From positions 1 through 11,515 of the forward strand of contig JBBSUX010000097.1 of the NCBI GenBank assembly GCA_038234045.1: 11,515 nt of DNA, written 5' to 3'. The notes beneath the pieces are model-generated. The model saw only the letters and a list, made by a program, of their open reading frames with translations. It had not been told where the DNA came from and ran no database searches. The number at the start of each line of letters is the position of its first letter. The first letter of the stretch is position 1. The translations under genes and the position numbers were made by a program. This stretch comes from JBBSUX01 sp038234045 (GTDB lineage Bacteria > Pseudomonadota > Gammaproteobacteria > Burkholderiales > Burkholderiaceae_C). Positions 5,619 through 11,515 of the stretch are shown here, piece after piece.

Positions 5619-7259
5619 TCAGTCAAGCAGGACCGCCTGAACCTTCGATCCATGCCGTAATCGGCTGCGGCGATCGCTCGTCAGCGCTGGTGCTACAGCG
5701 GCGAGCTCATGACCAGAAATTCGGAAGACGCCGACCATGTGCGCCATCTGCAGCGCCTGTTCGCGCAGCGACGCGGCGGCAGCGGCAGCTTCTTCGACGA
5801 GAGCCGCGTTCTGTTGGGTCATGCGGTCCAGCTCGCCGACTGCTCCGTTGATCTCGCCGATCCCGTGCGACTGGTCAGAAGCTGCAGAAACAATCTCCTG
5901 CATGATGTCGCTGACGCGCCGGATCGCGGAAACGATTTCTTCCATCGTCGTGCCAGCCGTGTGAACCAGGGAGGCCCCGGCTTCGATCTTGCCGGTAGAG
6001 GTACCGATCAGTCCCTTGATTTCCTTGGCGGCATCGGCACTGCGTTGGGCCAGACTGCGCACTTCGCTGGCAACGACGGCAAAACCCCGCCCTTGTTCGC
6101 CCGCGCGGGCCGCTTCCACCGCGGCATTGAGCGCCAATATGTTGGTCTGGAAGGCAATGCCGTCGATCACGCCGATGATGTCGGCGATCTTGCGCGACGC
6201 GAGTGTGATTGCCTGCATCGTGTCGACCACTTCCCCCATCACCGAGCCGCCACGCGTTGCGGCGTCGGATGCGGTCGAAGCAAGCTGATGCGCCTGGCGC
6301 GCAGCATCGGTGTTGTTCGCAACCGTCGTGGTGAGCTGCGCCATCGAAGCAGCAGTTTGCTGCAGACTGCCAGCCGCTTGCTCAGTGCGCTGGCTCAGAT
6401 CCTGGTTGCCCGATGCGATTTCAGCCGAAGCTGCCGCGACGCCCTCAGTCGCACCGCGCACGCCGCCGACCACGCGCGCCAGGAAACTGTTCATTTCCTG
6501 CAAAGCGGTCTGCAGTTCGCCGAACTCATCCCGTCGATCCACCACGATCAATTTCGTGAGATCGCCCTGGGCGATGGCGCGAGCGGTAGCAACCGACTGC
6601 CGCAACGGTCTGCGGATTGATCGGACCAGAAAAGCGGCAACCACCATGCCAAGCAGGATCACCAGCAAGCCGGCTCCAGCGCCCACCAGCGTGATGTTGC
6701 GATTGGCCTTGGCGGCGTTTCGCTCAAAGTCCCCGACCTTGGCGCGTTGCAGAGCGAGATACTCGTCTATTGCTTTCTGATAGGCCGCTGCGGCAGGAAC
6801 CAGTCCGCTCTGCACTTTCGCAGCGGTAATACCGTTGTCGCCGCCGGCCTGCGCCTCTTGCACGATGTGCACTTTTTCCTCCAGCGTTTTGCCAAGCGCA
6901 TCAAGCTTGTCCCACGCTGAGCGCCCGTCGGTGGTGGATACCGATGCGCCTGCTTCGTCCTGAAGCCTGCGCGAATCTGCGACGAGACGGGCTCGCTCGA
7001 CCTTGGCGTAATCCTCGACGGTCGGATCCGCACCGATTCCCGCCAGGATTTCACCCTTCAATCGCGTGTCGATCACACCTTTCCATTGGGCGATCGTAGC
7101 GATGGTGCTGTATTGCTGCTGTACCGCATGGGCGGCGGCCTGCTGAACCGATGTTGCCCGCATCAGCGTGAACGCCGCGATGGCCAGCATCGCCACCAGC
7201 AAGAGCAGGATTGCTCCCCATACCTTCGCACTGACTTTGAGGTTGTCGAAGGATTTCAT
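5619..7259 (-). CDS. Methyl-accepting chemotaxis protein
   Basis: A transmembrane chemoreceptor of 546 residues. The first membrane helix is at about 12-33 and the second at 189-212. Between them lies a helical periplasmic sensing region of about 150 residues, of the four-helix-bundle kind. A HAMP linker (about 213-265) and a long coiled-coil signalling domain follow. The signalling tip is unmistakable: GIAFQTNILALNAAVEAARA at 367-386 followed by GEQGRGFAVVASEVRSLAQRSA, which contacts CheA and CheW. Ala/Gln/Glu-rich helices on both sides carry the likely methylation sites. The C-terminus lacks a NWETF-like CheR/CheB docking pentapeptide. ATG 7259 is chosen over GTG 7307 because the lysine-bearing MKSF start runs directly into the first helix and GGACAGG precedes it. 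A FliA-type promoter lies about 90 bases upstream. The ligand cannot be told. Confidence 0.95.
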   Translation of the reverse strand: MKSFDNLKVSAKVWGAILLLLVAMLAIAAFTLMRATSVQQAAAHAVQQQYSTIATIAQWKGVIDTRLKGEILAGIGADPTVEDYAKVERARLVADSRRLQDEAGASVSTTDGRSAWDKLDALGKTLEEKVHIVQEAQAGGDNGITAAKVQSGLVPAAAAYQKAIDEYLALQRAKVGDFERNAAKANRNITLVGAGAGLLVILLGMVVAAFLVRSIRRPLRQSVATARAIAQGDLTKLIVVDRRDEFGELQTALQEMNSFLARVVGGVRGATEGVAAASAEIASGNQDLSQRTEQAAGSLQQTAASMAQLTTTVANNTDAARQAHQLASTASDAATRGGSVMGEVVDTMQAITLASRKIADIIGVIDGIAFQTNILALNAAVEAARAGEQGRGFAVVASEVRSLAQRSADAAKEIKGLIGTSTGKIEAGASLVHTAGTTMEEIVSAIRRVSDIMQEIVSAASDQSHGIGEINGAVGELDRMTQQNAALVEEAAAAAASLREQALQMAHMVGVFRISGHELAAVAPALTSDRRSRLRHGSKVQAVLLD

Positions 7260-7349
7260 GGCACCTGTCCGGATGTGAGGAGAAAAACGCTCGACAAACT
7301 CCGGCACAAGGCTTTCCTGCCAGTGCCGTCGAGGTGTCGTCTGACCTCT

Positions 7350-7376
7350 ATTTCGGCGTTAGAGCGTGGTACTTGA
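7350..7376 (-). promoter_or_regulatory. Sigma-28 (FliA)-type promoter of the chemoreceptor gene
   Basis: Reading the minus strand, TCAAGTAC (7376-7369) is followed after exactly 11 bases by GCCGAAAT (7357-7350). The FliA consensus is TAAAGTTT-N11-GCCGATAA, so the -10 element matches at six of eight positions including the GCCGA core, and the -35 at five of eight. Spacing and gene product (a chemoreceptor) both fit. Transcription would begin near 7340 with a leader of about 80 bases. No other good promoter is seen in 7260-7432. Confidence 0.7.
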
Positions 7377-7432
7377 GAAATACCGCGCAAATATGCTCGG
7401 TCTTACAACCGGGTGGCAGGCACGCAGCTTAG

Positions 7433-7885
7433 TCAGCGCGCCTCCTCGGTGCCTTCCGGCCAGTCGCGGATATAGGCCTTGAGCATGCGATTCTCGAAGT
7501 TCTGGCTATCGACCACCGCGCGCGCGACGTCGTACAGGCTGATCACTCCCATCAGCACGCGCCGGTCGAGCACAGGCATGTAGCGAGCATGCCGATCCAG
7601 CATCATCCGACGCACCTCGTCGAGGTCGGTCTCCGTGGTGCAAGTGAGCGGGCTATCGTCCATCGCGGTGCGAACCTGCGTCTGGCCGACAGCACCCCCA
7701 CTTCTCACGATCTGCTGAATCACCTCGCGAAACGTCAGCATGCCGATCAGATCACCATGCTCCATCACCACGAGCGATCCGATGTCGTGCTCCGACATGG
7801 TGTCGATTGCCGTGGCAAGTGGCTGATCGGGTTGAACGGTGAATAGGGTGTTGCCCTTGACCCGCAGGATGTCGCTGACTTTCAT
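7433..7885 (-). CDS. Two-CBS-domain protein
   Basis: This 150-residue soluble protein consists almost entirely of a tandem CBS pair (Bateman module). CBS1 covers about 8-60, with the typical SEHDIGSLVVMEHGDLIGMLT core. CBS2 covers about 73-128, with RHARYMPVLDRRVLMGVISLYDV. Such pairs bind adenine nucleotides or related ligands and regulate partner proteins; stand-alone ones are common in proteobacteria and often have unknown partners. There is no catalytic or membrane domain. The start is firm: AAGGAGG lies six bases before ATG 7885, the best ribosome site in the window. It is transcribed divergently from metY and ends just before the chemoreceptor promoter. Nothing in the context names its partner. 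Confidence 0.9.
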   Translation of the reverse strand: MKVSDILRVKGNTLFTVQPDQPLATAIDTMSEHDIGSLVVMEHGDLIGMLTFREVIQQIVRSGGAVGQTQVRTAMDDSPLTCTTETDLDEVRRMMLDRHARYMPVLDRRVLMGVISLYDVARAVVDSQNFENRMLKAYIRDWPEGTEEAR

Positions 7886-7966
7886 GTTCGCCTCCTTGTG
7901 ATGCTTGACGCCTGTGCGGCTGCGTCGCCAAGGGGCGCCGTCGCCGCATCAATATAGCCCACAATT

Positions 7967-7992
7967 CCCGGCGAAACTATCGGACTGCCGGG
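7967..7992. repeat. Inverted repeat in the CBS-metY divergent region
   Basis: CCCGGC (7967-7972) and GCCGGG (7987-7992) are perfect complements 14 bases apart, about 40 bases before the metY ATG. It could be a leader hairpin or a binding site for a regulator of the divergent pair. I see no match to a SAM or SAH riboswitch in 7886-8030, and no convincing promoter boxes for either gene. Confidence 0.3.
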
Positions 7993-8030
7993 CGAAGAAC
8001 CGCGCCGCGCAGCCTTCTTGCGGAGATTTC

Positions 8031-9353
8031 ATGCCAGGCTATTCCAACCCGGGATTCGACACGCTCGCACTGCATGCCGGTGCTGCACCCGATCCGTCGA
8101 CCGGCGCACGTGCGACGCCGATTCATCTCACGACCTCGTTCGTGTTCGAGTCCAGCGACCATGCCGCTGCCCTGTTCAATCTTGAAAGGGCTGGGCATGT
8201 TTATTCACGCCTTTCCAACCCGACCACTGCCGTGCTGGAGCAGCGCATCTCGGCGCTCGAAGGCGGCATTGGTGCGATCGCCACCGCCAGCGGTCAGGCA
8301 GCGCTGCATCTTTCGATCGCCACCATTGCGGGGGCCGGAAGTCACATTGTGGCCTCCACCGCACTGTACGGCGGCTCGCACAATCTGCTGCACTACACGC
8401 TACCCAGGTTTGGTATCCGCACCACTTTTGTCCGCCCGGATGACCTAGATGGATGGCGCGCAGCCATCGGTCCGAATACGCGACTGCTGTTCGGAGAATC
8501 GGTTGGTAACCCAGGATTAGACGTGCTGGATATACCTGCAGTCGCCCAGATCGGCCACGACGCCGGAGTGCCGCTGCTGGTGGATTCGACGCTGACCTCG
8601 CCCTACCTGATCAAACCCTTCGACTTCGGCGCAAACCTTGTCTACCACTCGGCCACCAAATTCTTGAGTGGGCATGGCACCGTTATTGGCGGTCTGGTGG
8701 TGGACGGCGGCAGCTTCGGCTGGGAGCGCTCCGGCCGTTTCGCAGAACTGACGCAAGCGTATGACGGCTACCACGGCATGGTATTCAGTGAAGAGTCGAC
8801 GGTAGGAGCCTTCTTGCTCAGGGCGCGCCGCGAAGGGCTGCGCGATTTCGGCGCCTGCATGAGCCCCCATACGGCGTGGCTGATTCTTCAGGGCATCGAA
8901 ACTCTGCCACTGCGCATGGAGCGGCACATGCAGAACACCGAGCGGGTCGTCGAGTTTCTGGCCTCGCATCCTTTCGTATCGCGGGTTGGTCATCCGCTGC
9001 TGCCGGACCATCCCAGCCATGCGCTTGCGGGTCGCATACTGCGCTTTGGTGCCCGCGGCGCAGGATCGGTTTTCAGCTTTAATTTGAAGGGCGACCGACA
9101 ACAAGGCAAGACTTTTGTCGACGCACTGCAAATCTTCAGTCACCTCGCCAATGTGGGTGATTGCCGGTCGCTGGTGATCCATCCGGCAAGCACTACCCAC
9201 TTCCGGATGTCACCCGAAGCGCTTGCGGGCGCGGGCATCAGCGAGGGAACGATCCGGCTTTCCATCGGGCTCGAAGACCCCGCCGATCTGATTGATGACC
9301 TGAAGCGTGCATTGCGCGCTGCTGAAAAGGCCGCACAGGGCGGGAGGTCGTGA
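8031..9353 (+). CDS. metY: O-acetylhomoserine sulfhydrylase (aminocarboxypropyltransferase)
   Basis: A PLP enzyme of the Cys/Met-metabolism family that makes homocysteine from O-acetylhomoserine and sulfide, the direct-sulfhydrylation route to methionine. The N-terminal FDTLALHAG and VYSRLSNPT (57-65), the Tyr of ALYGGSHNLLHYTLPRFGI (111-129), the aspartate in PLLVDST (D185) and the Schiff-base lysine K210 in YHSATKFLSGHGT are all in place. The C-terminal ending, HPASTTHFRM then IRLSIGLEDPADLIDDL, and the 440-residue length favour MetY over the shorter MetZ or cystathionine synthase types. ATG 8031 is preceded by GGAG (8022-8025) at five bases; the frame is open further upstream, but that part is not family-like. 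The stop TGA (9351-9353) shares its A with the ATG of the hydrolase gene, so the two are probably translationally coupled. Confidence 0.92.
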   Translation: MPGYSNPGFDTLALHAGAAPDPSTGARATPIHLTTSFVFESSDHAAALFNLERAGHVYSRLSNPTTAVLEQRISALEGGIGAIATASGQAALHLSIATIAGAGSHIVASTALYGGSHNLLHYTLPRFGIRTTFVRPDDLDGWRAAIGPNTRLLFGESVGNPGLDVLDIPAVAQIGHDAGVPLLVDSTLTSPYLIKPFDFGANLVYHSATKFLSGHGTVIGGLVVDGGSFGWERSGRFAELTQAYDGYHGMVFSEESTVGAFLLRARREGLRDFGACMSPHTAWLILQGIETLPLRMERHMQNTERVVEFLASHPFVSRVGHPLLPDHPSHALAGRILRFGARGAGSVFSFNLKGDRQQGKTFVDALQIFSHLANVGDCRSLVIHPASTTHFRMSPEALAGAGISEGTIRLSIGLEDPADLIDDLKRALRAAEKAAQGGRS

Positions 9354-10168
9354 TGGGAATCACGCGTGACATCGCCGGGACATCCACCTATTGCTACACC
9401 GGCGGGAAGTCCTTTGACCCGGAAAAACCCACGCTCATCTTTTTGCATGGCGTTCTCAACGACCACAGCGTCTGGATCCTGCAGACGCGCTGGCTGGCGC
9501 ACCATGGGTTCAACGTTCTGGCTGTTGATCTGCCCGGACACGGACGCAGCGCAGGCGCTCCACCCGCTTCAGTCGAAGCCGGCGCGGATTTTGTACAGGC
9601 CTTGCTCGATGCCTTTTCACTGGAGCGTGCAAGCCTGATTGGCCACAGTTTCGGCTCGCTGATTGCGCTGGAGACAGCCGCACGCGAACCGCTGCGCACG
9701 CAGCGCCTTGCCATGATCGCAACGGCCGCGCCCATGGCCGTGTCGGGCGCTTTGCTCGAAGCCTCTCGCGAGCGCCCGCTTGAAGCCATCGACATGGTCA
9801 ACACGTTCTCGCACTCGACACTGGCGCCGCCTCCCTCGGCGCTCGGACCAGGCAACTGGGTGCCGGGCAGCTCGCGCGCGCTGATGCGAAGAGTGCTGGC
9901 CAGCAACCCTGAGACCAACGTTTTTCACACTGGCTTCGTCGCATGCGACAGCTACCGAAACGCAGTGCCGCGCATGGCGCAGGTGCGCTGCCCGGTGCTA
10001 TTCGTACTTGGAGAGCGCGATCAGATGACGCCGCCCCGTGCATCTGCTGAACTGATAGCGGCAGCGGGAGAGCGTGCGCAGACGGTAATGCTTTCGGCAG
10101 GCCACTCCCTCATGACCGAGGCACCGGACGGCGTGCTCTTTGCGCTGCGGGATTTCTTGTCCCCCTGA
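9353..10168 (+). CDS. Alpha/beta-hydrolase-fold protein of unknown substrate
   Basis: A 271-residue cytoplasmic protein with a complete alpha/beta-hydrolase catalytic set. The oxyanion-hole HG is at 32-33 (LIFLHGVLND), the nucleophile S99 in LIGHSFGSL, the acid D223 in LGERDQM and the base H251 in SAGHSLMTE. VLAVDLPGHGRSAG at 55-68 is the usual strand and turn before the nucleophile elbow. A lid region lies at about 135-195. There is no signal peptide. ATG 9353 overlaps the metY stop by one base, and GGAGG (9343-9347) lies five bases before it; GTG 9350 is a possible alternative one codon upstream. The coupling suggests work tied to metY, such as acting on an acyl ester or thioester near homoserine metabolism. 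It is too short and lacks the sequence features of homoserine acetyltransferase MetX. Its substrate cannot be named. Confidence 0.88.
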   Translation: MGITRDIAGTSTYCYTGGKSFDPEKPTLIFLHGVLNDHSVWILQTRWLAHHGFNVLAVDLPGHGRSAGAPPASVEAGADFVQALLDAFSLERASLIGHSFGSLIALETAAREPLRTQRLAMIATAAPMAVSGALLEASRERPLEAIDMVNTFSHSTLAPPPSALGPGNWVPGSSRALMRRVLASNPETNVFHTGFVACDSYRNAVPRMAQVRCPVLFVLGERDQMTPPRASAELIAAAGERAQTVMLSAGHSLMTEAPDGVLFALRDFLSP

Positions 10169-10186
10169 GCGTTGGAAACGCTCAGG
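10164..10186. terminator. Bidirectional hairpin between convergent genes
   Basis: CCTGAGCGTT (10164-10173) and AACGCTCAGG (10177-10186) form a perfect 10-bp stem with a three-base loop. It contains the hydrolase stop codon (10166-10168) and ends three bases before the stop of the convergent YihY gene (10190-10192). On the plus strand it is followed only by CCTTC, and on the minus strand by GGGGACAAG, so the T-run is poor. It is the strongest terminator-like structure in the window and its position between convergent genes fits that role. Confidence 0.6.
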
Positions 10187-10189
10187 CCT

Positions 10190-11473
10190 TCAAAGCAGAT
10201 CGCCCAGTTGCATGTCCGCCCAGCGCGCCTTCTCCCACAGAGGCCGTGTGCTGTCGTTAAGTGGCAGCAGGAGTTTTTCGACGAGAGGGCCTACTGCGGC
10301 CGTGTGCGGATTTGCCAGCAACACCACGCGCGACGGCATCTCTTCCTGCTCCTCGCGCAGCAGGCCGATCCAGTCGAGATCGGTCAGGGTCTCAAGCACA
10401 GGCTCGATCTGCAAGGTATCGATCCGCAAGGCTTCTGCCAGCTGCACGGCGGTTTGTCCGTGCACACCAGCGGCGCGCGCGGCATACAAGGTACGCACGA
10501 TTTCAATCGCCAGTTGGAACTGCCAACCATGCGGGCTGGCGCGGCGTGCCACCCCAGCCAACAGGCTTGGCAGATAGGCTGTGATGACGGCGCCCAGCAG
10601 AACAATCACCCAAGCCACATATATCCATACCAGAAGGATCGGCAGGGTTGCGAACGCGCCATAGAGCACGGAATAAGTTGGTACGGCACCCATGTAGAGC
10701 CCGAGCAGCTTTTTGGCGAGTTCGATGCCTGTAGCAACGAAAAGCCCACCGATCCAAGCATGACTCCAGCGGACACGGCTGTTGGGAACGAAGTGATACA
10801 GCGCTGCCATGCCGGTGGAAAGCAGCACAAACTCCACCGAATCCAGCAGAAAACGCAGCGCACCCGGCACCGAGTCGACCACGCCGCGCGAAAACGCAAA
10901 GGCCCAGGAAGTCATCGCGAGACTGGCGCCGAGCACCAGCGGGCCCAAGGTGATGGCGGCCCAATAAATGAGGACGCGTTGGGCAAACGGTCTGGGCCGG
11001 CGCACCCGCCAGATGGCGTTGAGACGCCTGTCCATGGTGAGGATGAGGGCAAGCGCGGTCAACAACAGAAACGAGAAACCCGCCACACCGAGCCCGCTCG
11101 CCTTGCTGGAGAACTGGGTGAGATAGCCCAGCACCTGGCGGGCGATCGCATCGGGCACCAGACTTACCACCAGCCAGCGTTGCACCTGTTCCTGCAACGC
11201 ATGGAATATGGGAAACGCGGTGAAGACCGCCAGGGCGACCGCAAAAAACGGAACCAACGCCAGGATGGTGGTGAAAGTCAGACTGCTGGCGGTGAGCGCC
11301 AGCTGGTCCTCCTGGAAACGCTCAGCCAGCGTGGAGGCTGTGACCCGCCACGGGAAGACGCTCACATCGTGAAGAAACTGCTTGACGCTGCCGCGCCGTC
11401 GCGCCGCAAGGGGGCGACGCTGGCGGGCAGAGTAAGCATGAGGAACCGGCGGCATGGGGCCGTATGATGCCAT
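10190..11473 (-). CDS. YihY/BrkB-family inner-membrane protein with long C-terminal extension
   Basis: A polytopic inner-membrane protein of the YihY/BrkB (formerly 'ribonuclease BN') family. Numbering from ATG 11473 (427 residues), hydrophobic segments lie at about 68-90, 127-147, 168-195, 207-228, 238-257 and 275-300. Family signatures are SSLTFTTILALVPFFAVALA (64-83) and YGAFATLPILLVWIYVAW (271-288). Residues 310-427 form a soluble extension absent from the roughly 290-residue E. coli YihY, with a helical, winged-helix-like pattern around 338-372. The molecular function of the family is not settled; the BrkB name comes from Bordetella serum resistance. The start is uncertain: ATG 11473, ATG 11455 and GTG 11509 are in frame, none with a strong ribosome site, and the first 30 residues are poorly family-like. 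The gene converges on the hydrolase gene and its upstream region lies outside the window. Confidence 0.85.
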   Translation of the reverse strand: MASYGPMPPVPHAYSARQRRPLAARRRGSVKQFLHDVSVFPWRVTASTLAERFQEDQLALTASSLTFTTILALVPFFAVALAVFTAFPIFHALQEQVQRWLVVSLVPDAIARQVLGYLTQFSSKASGLGVAGFSFLLLTALALILTMDRRLNAIWRVRRPRPFAQRVLIYWAAITLGPLVLGASLAMTSWAFAFSRGVVDSVPGALRFLLDSVEFVLLSTGMAALYHFVPNSRVRWSHAWIGGLFVATGIELAKKLLGLYMGAVPTYSVLYGAFATLPILLVWIYVAWVIVLLGAVITAYLPSLLAGVARRASPHGWQFQLAIEIVRTLYAARAAGVHGQTAVQLAEALRIDTLQIEPVLETLTDLDWIGLLREEQEEMPSRVVLLANPHTAAVGPLVEKLLLPLNDSTRPLWEKARWADMQLGDLL

Positions 11474-11515
11474 TGCAATGCAGCATCCCGACCTATCCGT
11501 GCGTGCCACGCGCTG

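Noticed and set aside
5709..6620. Open frame of 303 codons on the plus strand opposite the chemoreceptor gene
   Set aside because: The composition reflects the reverse complement of coiled-coil codons, and no motif is present.
7886..8030. SAM- or SAH-type riboswitch before metY
   Set aside because: I looked for conserved core sequences of the known classes and saw none; only one simple dyad is present.
10172..11467. Long open frame (431 codons) on the plus strand opposite the YihY gene
   Set aside because: The product is Gln/His/Arg-rich low-complexity sequence, while the minus strand encodes clear membrane helices and family motifs.
1..11515. Mobile element, CRISPR array, phage gene, toxin-antitoxin or defence system
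   Set aside because: No transposase, integrase, spaced direct repeats, target-site duplications or known defence domains were seen; all sizeable genes have housekeeping or envelope families.

Overview
The window is an ordinary stretch of bacterial chromosome with high GC and dense coding. The protein set (GlyA, NrdR, AroC, MetY, a methyl-accepting chemotaxis protein, a YihY/BrkB membrane protein and an AsmA-like DUF748 protein) and the GlyA and AroC wording suggest a betaproteobacterium, probably of the Burkholderiales. This placement is inferred from protein resemblance, not from a marker gene. I see no transposase, phage gene, CRISPR array, tRNA or rRNA, and no abrupt change in coding style. 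I did not find an undescribed multi-gene system.

Layout. At 1-750 (minus) lies the N-terminal part of a DUF748/AsmA-like envelope protein that runs off the left edge. A stretch of about 590 bases without a convincing gene follows. It ends in an AT-rich, good-looking sigma-70 promoter and a structured leader before a membrane-anchored lytic transglycosylase (1340-2236, plus). Next comes glyA-nrdR (plus). Upstream of glyA is a clear ZTP (ZMP/ZTP, 'pfl' motif) riboswitch with an unusually large multi-arm insertion, and its 3' side offers plausible switching structures. nrdR converges on aroC. aroC follows a chemotaxis receptor gene on the minus strand, and the receptor has a sigma-28 (FliA)-type promoter. 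Upstream of that is a two-CBS-domain protein gene (minus), divergent from metY (plus). metY overlaps an alpha/beta hydrolase gene by one base. The hydrolase converges on a long YihY/BrkB-family membrane protein gene (minus), with a perfect 10-bp hairpin between the two stop codons.

How the genes fit together. glyA makes glycine and 5,10-methylene-THF. ZTP accumulates when 10-formyl-THF is short, so a ZTP riboswitch here ties one-carbon unit production to purine and folate status. nrdR, next to it, represses ribonucleotide reductase genes, so the pair links nucleotide precursor supply with dNTP control. metY carries out direct sulfhydrylation to homocysteine, also close to one-carbon and methionine metabolism. 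The remaining genes serve the cell envelope (DUF748, transglycosylase, YihY), motility (chemoreceptor) and aromatic amino acid synthesis (aroC), and show no single shared pathway. The most informative observations are regulatory: the riboswitch and its insertion, the candidate anti-aptamer pairing, the sigma-28 promoter, and the leader before the transglycosylase.
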